A stretch of 9,940 bases of DNA from Nitrospira sp. (GCA_024998705.1 JACOEF010000162.1:1-9940), one strand, 5' to 3'; shown: positions 1 to 6,380, numbered from the stretch's first letter. The notes: generated by a model not told the origin, from the letters alone. Numbers and translations are program-made.

Positions 1-78
1 CACTTCGCGCTTCACATGAGAGGAACGGGAAGGAGCTGAGCGGGCGTCACCGCGCTTTGCCGTGGTGGATACACCCAT
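1..78 (-). CDS. 5' end of an unidentified protein, truncated by the window edge
   Basis: An ATG at 78-76 opens a frame of 26 codons that stays open to the left edge. The visible peptide starts MGVSTTAKRGDARS and is rich in Ser, Arg and Lys, ending in HVKREV. A basic N-terminal tail followed by such a segment is seen before the helix-turn-helix of TetR-type regulators, but too little is present to assign a family. A promoter-like sequence lies directly upstream at 86-114, and its predicted transcription start is about one base before the ATG, so the message would be essentially leaderless. No Shine-Dalgarno sequence is visible. The gene would be transcribed in the same direction as rsmA, but from its own promoter. 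The real start could also lie further inside, for example at a GTG near position 15. Confidence 0.35.
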   Translation of the reverse strand, partial: MGVSTTAKRGDARSAPSRSSHVKREV

Positions 79-85
79 GCGGCGG

Positions 86-114
86 ATCGTAGCACAGGGA
101 AAATACCTTTTCAA
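86..114 (-). promoter_or_regulatory. Sigma-70-like promoter for the left-edge gene
   Basis: On the minus strand a TTGAAA -35 box (114-109) is separated by exactly 17 nt from a TACGAT -10 box (91-86). It lies in the gap between the rsmA stop and the left-edge ATG. The transcription start would fall near position 79, next to the ATG at 78. This is a match by eye only. Confidence 0.45.
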
Positions 115-177
115 ACAAACGGGGAATGTTGCGCAATCCGATGAAGCCGCGCCCGCTCACGCGTATACGGACCGGCG

Positions 178-981
178 TCAGGCTGGATGGCGGTCGAATG
201 CGCGCGCGAGTGTGCGGTAGTCCTCGAGTGTGAGCATCTCCGCCCGCGCGTGCGGCGGCACGCCGGCGTCCGCCGTGGCCCGTGCAATCTGTTCCGGAGG
301 ATACCCTTCATCGCGCAGAGAATTCACCAGCGTTTTACGGCGATGAGCGAACGATGCGCGCACCAGCCGCCGGAACCGTTCGTGCCGGACCGGCTCGAAC
401 CCTTCCTGCCTGTTGATCCGAAGATGCACCACCGCCGACCCGACGGTCGGACGGGGGCGGAAACAATTCGCAGATACGCGAAAGGCCACTTCCACCTCAG
501 CCGCCTCTTGCGTCAGCACCGAGAGCACCCCATAGTCCTCGCTGTTCGGTTTGGCCGCCAGTCTGAGCGCCACTTCGGTCTGCAGCATGAGTACCAGGCG
601 ATCGAGACGGGCACGCGCATCGAGCAGCGCAAAGAGGATCGGTGTCGAGACGTAATAGGGAAGATTCGCCACCACCACCGTGCCCGGCGGCAAGGTCTCG
701 AAGGGAAAGGCGAGCGCGTCTCCGATCCGAAGATCCAGGTTGCGGCAATGCCCGAGACTCTCCTGCAGAGGAGGCTGCAACTGTGGATCGATCTCCACGG
801 CGATGACGCGGCCCGCTTCGGCACACAGACCGGCAGTCAGGGCGCCTCGCCCCGGCCCGATTTCCAGCACGGTGTCCTCCGGGCCAAGCGCCGCCAGGGA
901 CACGATCTTGCGGATAATGTTCGGATCGATGAGGAAATTCTGACCGAGCCGTTTCAAGGCCGGGGGGAACGAGGGGGCCAT
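178..981 (-). CDS. rsmA: 16S rRNA (adenine1518-N6/adenine1519-N6)-dimethyltransferase RsmA (KsgA)
   Basis: Transfers four methyl groups from S-adenosylmethionine to two adjacent adenines in the 3'-terminal helix of 16S rRNA late in small-subunit assembly, in the cytoplasm. The 267-residue protein has the normal family length. Visible motifs in order are GQNFL (about residues 13-17), the SAM-binding loop VLEIGPGRGALT (38-49), AVEID (61-65, ribose-binding acidic residue), GDA (87-89) and the catalytic NLPYY (106-110), which is the N6-adenine methyltransferase signature (N-L/I-P-Y/F). A basic C-terminal segment, SFAHRRKTLVNSL, fits the rRNA-contacting domain. The ATG at 981 gives the family's short lead before GQNFL; its Shine-Dalgarno is weak (GAGAGT). 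It is last in a run behind larC, an exchanger, pdxA and a small protein, 89 nt after the small gene. pdxA and ksgA also sit together in enterobacteria. No convincing terminator follows the stop. Confidence 0.96.
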   Translation of the reverse strand: MAPSFPPALKRLGQNFLIDPNIIRKIVSLAALGPEDTVLEIGPGRGALTAGLCAEAGRVIAVEIDPQLQPPLQESLGHCRNLDLRIGDALAFPFETLPPGTVVVANLPYYVSTPILFALLDARARLDRLVLMLQTEVALRLAAKPNSEDYGVLSVLTQEAAEVEVAFRVSANCFRPRPTVGSAVVHLRINRQEGFEPVRHERFRRLVRASFAHRRKTLVNSLRDEGYPPEQIARATADAGVPPHARAEMLTLEDYRTLARAFDRHPA

Positions 982-1070
982 ACTCTCGCGCAGCTTTCTA
1001 GCAGGCTGACGACATAGGCCGCCTGCGACGGATTCCAGGAACGTCTGTGGCTCTGCTGGTGCTCACACTG

Positions 1071-1391
1071 CTAGCCGGCGGTCGGAGGGGCCGCGGCCCG
1101 AATGCGTTTGGCGAGCGTAACGAGATAGGAACGATAACTGTCCACCTCGTCGGTAAACTCTTCGATCAGATCGTTGGTAAACGCCATGCCGGGAGTTTTT
1201 CGCGCCAACTCGTCCGCCGCATTCTGTCCGGCATGCTGCTGGAGCAGTGCCACCGTGCGGATTTTCCACTGCCCCACACGTTCGGTGCCCAAGGTGGTAT
1301 TGAAGTCTTGAATGGTCCGTGTAGCGATCGCATCCAATTCCTTCACCTGCTGATCGATCATCGTTGCCGCCGAAAGTCCTATCTCTGCCAT
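1071..1391 (-). CDS. Conserved-looking hypothetical protein, 106 residues, between pdxA and rsmA
   Basis: I do not recognise this protein. It is short, soluble-looking and probably all helical: long stretches without Pro or Gly alternate charged and hydrophobic residues, for example QQVKELDAIATRTI near the start and LIEEFTDEVDSYRSYLVTLAKRIRA near the C-terminus (split by eye into helices). There is no Cys, no signal peptide, no membrane segment and no motif I know. The ATG at 1391 has an AAGGGA purine block about 10 nt upstream, part of the long polypurine stretch (minus-strand reading) after pdxA. It lies 38 nt after the pdxA stop and 89 nt before rsmA on the same strand, so it is probably co-transcribed with both. 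Coding is supported by position, a usable start and a protein composition unlike a random frame. The function is unknown. Confidence 0.75.
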   Translation of the reverse strand: MAEIGLSAATMIDQQVKELDAIATRTIQDFNTTLGTERVGQWKIRTVALLQQHAGQNAADELARKTPGMAFTNDLIEEFTDEVDSYRSYLVTLAKRIRAAAPPTAG

Positions 1392-1411
1392 GGACGTGTA
1401 TCCCTTCTTTT

Positions 1412-1434
1412 CTATCTTTTCTTTCTTTTCTATC
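1412..1434. repeat. Perfect 23-nt mirror repeat in a polypyrimidine tract
   Basis: Read on the plus strand, bases 1412-1434 are the same forwards and backwards around the T at 1423, with the core CTTTTCTTTCTTTTC flanked by CTAT/TATC. It lies in a C/T-rich tract from about 1401 to 1434 that is interrupted only by two A residues. Mirror-symmetric pyrimidine tracts can form intramolecular triplex (H-DNA). On the mRNA strand it is a polypurine segment covering the pdxA stop codon (1432-1430) and the run-up to the next gene. Confidence 0.85.
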
Positions 1435-2473
1435 GGGACGTTTTGGTGACCGGCGACCAGGATCCGGCCAGGCGGGCCGCCACCTTCACGGCCTCCAGCA
1501 GACTCCCATGCTCGGCAACCCCTTTGCCGGCGATATCGTACGCCGTTCCATGATCCACTGAGGTCCGGATAATCGGCAAGCCGACGGTCAGGTTGACGCA
1601 GGTTCCGAATGCGACCAGCTTCAAAGGAATGAGCCCCTGATCATGATACATGGCCACCACGCCGTCGTAGTCGCCGCGAGCGGCCTTCCCGAACAGGGTA
1701 TCGGCGGGAAGCGGATCACTCGCCTTGATACCGGCGGCCCTGGCCAGTTTGACGGCCGGAGCGATGCTGGTCGACTCCTCATTGCCGAACAGGCCATGCT
1801 CTCCCGCATGCGGATTCAATGCTGCTACGCCGATCTTGGGACGCGCAATGCCGAAATACTTCGTCAGCCCGAGGTGCGCGAGGCGGATGGCCTTGGTAAT
1901 CCGGTCCGTCGTCAGCAGGGGAGAGAGCGCGTTGATCGCCACATGGGTGGTGGTGAACATGATTTTCAGCGGCCCGCCGACAATCATCATCCCGAACTCG
2001 CTGGTGTGAGTCAGATCTGCCAACAGCTCCGTGTGCCCCGGGTAGTGAAATCCGGCCATGTTCATGGCTTCTTTGTTGATGGGCGCCGTAACGATCCCGC
2101 CCAGGCTCCCTGCCTGCGCCAACGTGACCGCCTCCTTGATGAATGCGATGGAAGCCGCGCCCGTCACCGCCGTGGCGACACCCATTCGAAACTTCGGCAA
2201 CGGATTCTCCAGCGGGTCCGCAACAGCCACCTGCCCGGCCCTCAGCCGCTGACCGGCCGCCGGATTGAAATCCACCACCTGCAGCGGCAGCTTCAGCCAG
2301 GCGATCGTCCGTTCCAAGACGTGACGGGAGCCGACGACAACAGGAATACACAGGCGCGTCAGGGCCTTATCGGCCAACGCCTTGGCGATGACCTCCGGTC
2401 CGATGCCGGCCGGATCTCCCATCGTGAGTCCCAGAACCGGGCGTGGGGTGAGAGTTGTGCGCTTAGGAGCCAT
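1430..2473 (-). CDS. pdxA: 4-hydroxythreonine-4-phosphate dehydrogenase PdxA
   Basis: Oxidises 4-phosphohydroxy-L-threonine with NAD(P)+; the product decarboxylates to 3-amino-2-oxopropyl phosphate, which PdxJ condenses with deoxyxylulose 5-phosphate to make pyridoxine 5'-phosphate. The 347-residue protein fits the family. Motifs in order are LTMGDPAGIGPE near the N-terminus, TAPINKEA, GHTELLA, MFTTTHVAI, LNPHAGEHGLFG, ARGDYDGVVAMYHDQG and TSVDHGTAYDIAGKG. The histidines in GHTE, NPHAGE and MYHDQG are the expected divalent-metal ligands. I chose the ATG at 2473 because it leaves 17 residues before MGDPAG, close to the family norm. The frame also extends to a TTG at 2500, which would add nine residues. 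The chosen start overlaps the 3' end of the exchanger gene by 11 nt, so translation is probably coupled; no strong Shine-Dalgarno is visible. Identification is very secure. Confidence 0.96.
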   Translation of the reverse strand: MAPKRTTLTPRPVLGLTMGDPAGIGPEVIAKALADKALTRLCIPVVVGSRHVLERTIAWLKLPLQVVDFNPAAGQRLRAGQVAVADPLENPLPKFRMGVATAVTGAASIAFIKEAVTLAQAGSLGGIVTAPINKEAMNMAGFHYPGHTELLADLTHTSEFGMMIVGGPLKIMFTTTHVAINALSPLLTTDRITKAIRLAHLGLTKYFGIARPKIGVAALNPHAGEHGLFGNEESTSIAPAVKLARAAGIKASDPLPADTLFGKAARGDYDGVVAMYHDQGLIPLKLVAFGTCVNLTVGLPIIRTSVDHGTAYDIAGKGVAEHGSLLEAVKVAARLAGSWSPVTKTSR

Positions 2474-3476
2474 GCGTATACAAAAAGAGTGTGTACCCAA
2501 GGTACAGGAGTGCGCTACCGCTGAGCAACCAGGGCCGCCAGTGCCCGGACCAGACGGCTTGCAGCAAACTCATGCCCATGGCGATCACGGCAAGCACCAT
2601 CGTCGCCAACGCCGTCGTTCCCAGCGTCCAGTCGGTGCCCAACAACCCCACAGAGACGGGAATCGAGCCCTGGAACACCATCGCGCCGGTGACATTCCCG
2701 ACCGCCAATCGATCCTTCTTCCGATACAACCACAAAAAGCTGTTCGACATTTCCGGCAACTCAGTGGCCAGCGGAGCGATGAGCAAGGCGAGGATAAGCG
2801 GCGACACCTGCATTTCGGCTGAAATAGAATTCGCAGCCGTCACGAACAGATGGGCTCCACCGACCAGGCCCAGTAATCCGACAACTCCTTGCGCCCCGAT
2901 CACCAGATACGACGGACGAGAAGACCGGCGGGCGAACAGCAGCGGCTCCAGTTCACCACCCCCCTCACCCTCCTCATCTTCGGCCGAAAACTTGAGTTTC
3001 ATGTAATAGACGTACATGCCCAAGAGCACCAGGGCGACAACCATGTGAACGGGTTTGGACGGGATGACCGCGCAGGTCAGGGCTAAGGCGTAACTGATGA
3101 GGAAAAAGCCGATATCGACCCGGACTTCGCCATAATTGAGCTTGAACGTCGCTGTTCGCTTACCGAGCTTCGCATAGAGCAACAATAACAGCGCGAGAAT
3201 GGGGAGAACCAGCGTGCTGAGCATGAACGGCGCCCCGAGAATGGCGCCTAGACCAACTTCCACCTGCTCTCGTCCGGCCCCGAAGAAAATGGCGATGATC
3301 GGGATCGATGTCTCCGGCAAGGTTGTTCCGACTGCCGCGAAGACGCTGCCGACGGCGCCTTCGGAAATATTCAGACGCTTACCGAGCCATTCAATGCCGT
3401 TGGTAAAGAGATGGCACCCGGCGAGGGTGATGACGACCGAGGCCACGAACAATCCCACATAGAACAGGATCGTCAC
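2463..3476 (-). CDS. CaCA-family sodium/calcium exchanger-like membrane protein
   Basis: A cation/H+ or Na+/Ca2+ antiporter-like protein of the inner membrane; the transported ion cannot be read from sequence. The 337 residues form two homologous halves. The first alpha repeat contains GTTLPE (about 50-55) followed by GAILGA (77-82); the second contains ATELPE (237-242) followed by GNVTGAMVFQ (260-269). The Glu in each LPE motif is the expected ion ligand. About ten hydrophobic segments are visible, and the central loop carries an acidic run (SAEDEEGEGGGELE, about 164-177) that may be a cytosolic cation-sensing region. The usual G-N-x-x-G-S-N in the first half is altered to G-A-I-L-G-A-P, so this is a divergent subgroup resembling YrbG-like proteins. 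The start is a GTG at 3476, preceded by a weak GAGG. It follows larC by 58 nt and overlaps pdxA, so it sits inside that transcription run. Calcium specificity is only assumed. Confidence 0.85.
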   Translation of the reverse strand: MTILFYVGLFVASVVITLAGCHLFTNGIEWLGKRLNISEGAVGSVFAAVGTTLPETSIPIIAIFFGAGREQVEVGLGAILGAPFMLSTLVLPILALLLLLYAKLGKRTATFKLNYGEVRVDIGFFLISYALALTCAVIPSKPVHMVVALVLLGMYVYYMKLKFSAEDEEGEGGGELEPLLFARRSSRPSYLVIGAQGVVGLLGLVGGAHLFVTAANSISAEMQVSPLILALLIAPLATELPEMSNSFLWLYRKKDRLAVGNVTGAMVFQGSIPVSVGLLGTDWTLGTTALATMVLAVIAMGMSLLQAVWSGHWRPWLLSGSALLYLGYTLFLYTHGS

Positions 3477-3534
3477 AGAAGGCCTCGCGAAAACGACCCC
3501 TCACACAAGAAGACGACAGCGACAGTTTCGGTGT

Positions 3535-4743
3535 TCACCTGCGGCCTGTTCCCTTTTTCACCTGTCCTGCCCTGTGCCGATACGCCAGCAGAGCTTCTTC
3601 CAACACGTCTTTCACCGGACGGCCGCTCTGTTCGGCAATCCGTTTACAATCTTCATACTCAGGAGCGGCTTTGCTTCTCCCCGGCTGCGATTCAGCCACC
3701 TTGATCCGCACATCATGGCCCTGAACCTGCACCGGGACAAACCGACGCGGCAACACCCGTCGCTGCACGTGATGCGTCCTTACGCCGAGCGCCGTCGTGT
3801 CGGCGAACAGCACAGCCAGCACGGCCTCCACCTTCTCTTGAGGCGCCAGCACGGAAAGCACATTCCCGGGCCGACCCTTTTTCATTGTGACCGGCGCCAG
3901 GGTTGCATCCACGGCTCCCGCGGCAAACACCCGATCGAACACGGTCTCATAGACCTGCGGATTCATGTCATCGATGTTCGTTTGAAGTTCCACGATGGTT
4001 TCCACCGAACCTGCGACGACCGGTCCGTCACCGACAAACACACGCAGCACATTCGGCCACTGCGCCGGATCGGCGGTTCCCGCCCCATAACCTACCTGGC
4101 GGACCTGCATCTGCGGCAGGCGACCGAATTCTGTCGCCAGGGTGCGCACCAATGCCACTCCGGTCGGAGTAGCCAATTCCCGTTGAGGACCCTCGGCATA
4201 CATGGGAAGACCGACCGCCAGCGCAGCCACGGCCGGTCCCGGCACAGGCAACGAGCCATGCGCCGACGTGAGGGTGCCCGACCCCACATTGATCGCGGAG
4301 GCCGTCACGCGCTCCACGCCCAGGAGATACAGCCCCAACCCCCCGCCGACCACGTCGACAAACGAATCGATCACACCGACTTCATGAAAATGCACATGCG
4401 AAGGCTCGACACCATGGGCTTTCCCCTCGGCATCGGCCAACACGTCAAAGACCGCTTGACTCCGTTCTTTCACTGCCGGAGGCAGGCCGCTCTTCAGTAG
4501 AATCCGCTTGATTTGCGCCAGCGTCAAGGGCGCGCGAAAACCTTTCTCGATCAATACATCGACCTTGGTTGCCGAGACGGCCCCGCGCTCGACCCGCTTC
4601 CGTGCCAGGCGAAAGCCCTCGATCCGCAGCAAGGCAAGGCCGCGCACGAGATCCTTCAAGGGCAATCCCGCATCGACCAGTGCACCCAATGTCATGTCGC
4701 CGCTGATGCCGGAGAAACAGTCAAAATGCAGATGGGTGGACAC
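3535..4743 (-). CDS. larC: Nickel-pincer cofactor biosynthesis protein LarC (nickel insertion, CTP-dependent)
   Basis: LarC is the CTP-dependent cyclometallase that inserts nickel into the dithiolated pyridinium nucleotide made by LarB and LarE, giving the nickel-pincer nucleotide cofactor of LarA-type racemases. The 402-residue protein carries both halves in one frame: a LarC1 part with FDCFSGISGDMTLGALVDAG (about 7-26), VHFHEVGVIDSFVD (117-130), NVGSGTLTSAHGSLPVPGPA (152-171) and ELATPTGVAL (189-198), and a LarC2 part from about residue 248 with ELQTNIDDMNPQVYE and MKKGRPGNVLSVL. In Lactobacillus the halves are joined by a ribosomal frameshift; here none is needed. The His-rich loop that many LarC proteins have before the VHFHE region is missing. 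A GTG start at 4743 is preceded by AGGAG (4752-4748). It heads the minus-strand run toward rsmA and is divergent from the secreted protein at 4912. LarB is nearby but not adjacent. Confidence 0.95.
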   Translation of the reverse strand: MSTHLHFDCFSGISGDMTLGALVDAGLPLKDLVRGLALLRIEGFRLARKRVERGAVSATKVDVLIEKGFRAPLTLAQIKRILLKSGLPPAVKERSQAVFDVLADAEGKAHGVEPSHVHFHEVGVIDSFVDVVGGGLGLYLLGVERVTASAINVGSGTLTSAHGSLPVPGPAVAALAVGLPMYAEGPQRELATPTGVALVRTLATEFGRLPQMQVRQVGYGAGTADPAQWPNVLRVFVGDGPVVAGSVETIVELQTNIDDMNPQVYETVFDRVFAAGAVDATLAPVTMKKGRPGNVLSVLAPQEKVEAVLAVLFADTTALGVRTHHVQRRVLPRRFVPVQVQGHDVRIKVAESQPGRSKAAPEYEDCKRIAEQSGRPVKDVLEEALLAYRHRAGQVKKGTGRR

Positions 4744-4782
4744 GTGACTCCTACAATTGATGATCCGGTGTGAGCGAGCGGC

Positions 4783-4811
4783 ATCTTACCGGAGCCGCAT
4801 CCAGACAGCAA
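4783..4811 (-). promoter_or_regulatory. Candidate promoter for larC
   Basis: On the minus strand TTGCTG (4811-4806) lies 17 nt before TAAGAT (4788-4783). The predicted transcription start near 4776 would leave a leader of about 33 nt carrying the AGGAG ribosome site at 4752-4748 in front of the GTG start. Only three bases of the -35 match consensus, so the call is tentative. Confidence 0.35.
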
Positions 4812-4827
4812 TCATTCCGCTCGTTCG

Positions 4828-4856
4828 TTGACAGCCCTTCGAGGCTGTGTTATCCC
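4828..4856 (+). promoter_or_regulatory. Candidate promoter with internal inverted repeat, for the secreted protein gene
   Basis: A perfect TTGACA (4828-4833) lies 17 nt before TATCCC (4851-4856), and the -10 is preceded by TGT, an extended -10 feature. Within the spacer is a perfect inverted repeat, ACAGCC (4831-4836) and GGCTGT (4843-4848), around CTTCGA; it could be an operator. The predicted start near 4863 gives a leader of about 49 nt. The -10 matches consensus at only three positions. Confidence 0.45.
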
Positions 4857-4911
4857 CAATCAAGAGACGCACTCCATCAATTCACCGGCCACATCCGTCG
4901 ACCTCAATATC

Positions 4912-5484
4912 ATGATCAATTCCAAACCATCCAGTGCCGCCAGTCTTCCTTCCGCATTATGTGGAATTCGGTTCAGCCTGTTGATCCTCCTCAGCGCCGC
5001 CATTCTGCTGGGCGGGCTGAGCATAGACGCGCTGGCCAAGACCAAAGGCAAGAGCAGCGTCCCGCGCCCGGAGCCGGACCTGAAAATCCTCTCGCTGGAA
5101 GCCACGCCGATGCCCTATCGCCCACAAGACGGGCCGTTTCATTTTATCGCCACGGTCCAATTGCCCAAGGAAGTCGACGAACAACTGATGCTGGAGGTGT
5201 CCGCCCTCGTGACCTCCTCCTCGATGACCTCGCTGCGCTTCCTGTCGATCAGGCAGACAATCAATGATCATGAGCAAACCCCCACCAGCGCCGCCGGAGA
5301 AACACCGCAGAAACGTGTGCAGGTCGACCTGGCGTGGGACGGGTTGGACCACAACAAACAACAGGTGCCGGTCGGGTCCTACGAATACGAAGTACGGGTC
5401 AAATTATTGAGTAACGGAGAGAAGGGCCAACGCACCCAAATGTTGGCCTGGCCTAAACGCGGTAAATTTGCCGTGAAGGACTAG
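4912..5484 (+). CDS. Secreted hypothetical protein with a FlgD-like Ig-fold motif
   Basis: I do not recognise a named family. The 190-residue product has an N-terminal export signal: a positively charged start, a hydrophobic core FSLLILLSAAILLGGLSI (about 21-38) and a probable signal peptidase I site after DALA (residue 42). The mature part is polar. Its C-terminal third contains WDGLDHNKQQVPVGSYEYEV (about 142-161), which matches the W-D-G-x-D-x(5)-V-P-x-G-x-Y pattern of FlgD-type Ig-like domains, so a small beta-sandwich is likely; a Thr/Ser-rich segment lies before it. The ATG at 4912 was chosen because it sits just before the signal peptide. The frame is open back to a TTG at 4828, but that TTG is part of the -35 box, and the extra 28 residues would spoil the signal. 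No Shine-Dalgarno is visible, which weakens the start call. It is the only plus-strand gene between larB and larC. The function is unknown; a periplasmic or surface role is inferred. Confidence 0.75.
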   Translation: MINSKPSSAASLPSALCGIRFSLLILLSAAILLGGLSIDALAKTKGKSSVPRPEPDLKILSLEATPMPYRPQDGPFHFIATVQLPKEVDEQLMLEVSALVTSSSMTSLRFLSIRQTINDHEQTPTSAAGETPQKRVQVDLAWDGLDHNKQQVPVGSYEYEVRVKLLSNGEKGQRTQMLAWPKRGKFAVKD

Positions 5485-5612
5485 CAGGATGGTGAAAAAG
5501 TCCGCCGGCGTCGCGCTCGACGCTCGAGCCTGACGCATATCCCGTCAACAGAGCGCAGGGGCATTTCCACGAGAGACGCACGAACAACCGCCGCAGGCTC
5601 ACCCAGACGTGC
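5485..5612. repeat. Intergenic segment between convergent genes; possible remnant of a dispersed repeat
   Basis: This gap of 128 nt separates the stop of the secreted protein gene from the stop of larB. It opens with CAGGATGGTGAAAAAGTCCG at 5485-5504. I recall similar CAGGATG(T/G)T-AAAAAG-(T/G)CCG edges on dispersed inverted-repeat elements in Nitrospira intergenic regions, usually with a matching inverted edge at the other end. No such second edge is visible here, so this would be a truncated or diverged copy. No coding potential is supported. Confidence 0.3.
5495..5523 (-). terminator. Candidate terminator downstream of larB
   Basis: A perfect 6-bp hairpin is formed by GCGTCG (5508-5513) and CGACGC (5518-5523) with a 4-nt loop. 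Read on the minus strand it is followed, after eight bases, by five T residues (5499-5495). The gap between stem and T-run is longer than in a typical intrinsic terminator, so the call is weak. Confidence 0.3.
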
Positions 5613-6380
5613 CTACTGAAGCCGACTCGTTTCTTCCGCCACCATGTTGATCCGATGCGCAAGGCAACCGGCCCCGAAGCCGTTGTCGATGTTCATCACT
5701 CCGACTCCAGCCGCGCAGGAATTCAGCATGGTCAACAATGCGGCCAGCCCGCCGAAGTGGGCGCCATAGCCCCGGCTCGTCGGCACCGCAATCACCGGCT
5801 GCCGCACTAATCCACCGACGACGCTAGGAAGCACCCCATCCATCCCCGCCACCACGATGAGGGCTCGGGCGTCATGCAACCGCTCCTGCTGACCCAGCAG
5901 GCGATGCAATCCGGCCACTCCCACATCGTACAACGTGCCGGTCTTGCTCCCCATGATATCGGCCGTCACACGTGCTTCCTCCGCCACAGGAATATCGGCG
6001 GTGCCGGCCGTGACGATCAACACGGACCCCCGACGCACCAACTTGGGCGGCGCAATGGACACGACCCGTGCCGCTTCGTGGTAGACCGCCCGCTTGCTCA
6101 CCCGCCGGAGCGCCCGCGCAATCGTCGGTTCCACCCGCGTCGCCAACCAGGCGTTGTTCTTTCGTAAGAGCGTCTTCGCAATGGCAACGACCTGCACCAC
6201 CGTCTTCCCTTCACAGAAAATGACTTCCGGAAACCCCTGCCGAAGCGCGCGATGGTGATCGAGAGAGGCGAATCCTAAGTTTTCATAGGGCAGGGTGCGT
6301 AACCGGTGCAATGCGTCCGGCACCGCCATGGTGCCCTGCTGAACCTTCGTAAGCAACGCCTGCAACTGGTCTTGGTTCAT
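5613..6380 (-). CDS. larB: Nickel-pincer cofactor biosynthesis protein LarB (pyridinium-3,5-bisdicarboxylate mononucleotide synthase)
   Basis: LarB carboxylates the pyridinium ring of nicotinic acid adenine dinucleotide at C5 and releases AMP, giving the first intermediate of the nickel-pincer nucleotide. The protein has 255 residues, as expected. The N-terminal region holds LGFASLDHHRALRQGFPEVI (about 35-54). The C-terminal PurE-like domain shows TAGTADIPVAEEA (124-136), VVAGMDGVLPSVVGGLV (176-192), VPTSRGYGAHFGGLAALL (199-216) and NIDNGFGAG (230-238). These resemble the AIR-carboxylase fold but with LarB-specific motifs, so PurE itself is excluded. The ATG at 6380 overlaps the TGA of gpsA in the sequence ATGA, so translation is coupled to gpsA, and a stop inside gpsA could affect larB expression. 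larC lies beyond a plus-strand gene about 870 bp away; larE is not in the window. Confidence 0.96.
   Translation of the reverse strand: MNQDQLQALLTKVQQGTMAVPDALHRLRTLPYENLGFASLDHHRALRQGFPEVIFCEGKTVVQVVAIAKTLLRKNNAWLATRVEPTIARALRRVSKRAVYHEAARVVSIAPPKLVRRGSVLIVTAGTADIPVAEEARVTADIMGSKTGTLYDVGVAGLHRLLGQQERLHDARALIVVAGMDGVLPSVVGGLVRQPVIAVPTSRGYGAHFGGLAALLTMLNSCAAGVGVMNIDNGFGAGCLAHRINMVAEETSRLQ

Noticed and set aside
187..1017. Long plus-strand open frame opposite rsmA
   Set aside because: It is the antisense of a motif-complete rsmA; its translation is Arg/His-rich with no recognisable motif, typical of a GC-rich shadow frame.
982..1070. Open frame continuing after the stop of the 106-residue gene into rsmA
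   Set aside because: It has no start codon of its own and the stop TAG is clean; the stretch looks like ordinary intergenic sequence with no RNA gene fold that I can see.
1643..2524. Long plus-strand open frame opposite pdxA
   Set aside because: Antisense shadow of an intact pdxA with random-looking composition and no ribosome site.
3574..4500. Long plus-strand open frame opposite larC
   Set aside because: Antisense shadow of larC; no motifs and a composition rich in His, Arg and Gln.
4828..4911. Longer TTG start for the secreted protein
   Set aside because: The TTG belongs to a TTGACA -35 box, and the extra residues would place a polar stretch before the signal peptide.
5453..5662. Minus-strand 69-residue frame across the larB 3' end
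   Set aside because: It overlaps larB and the secreted protein gene in other frames and covers the intergenic repeat-like segment; no ribosome site or motif.
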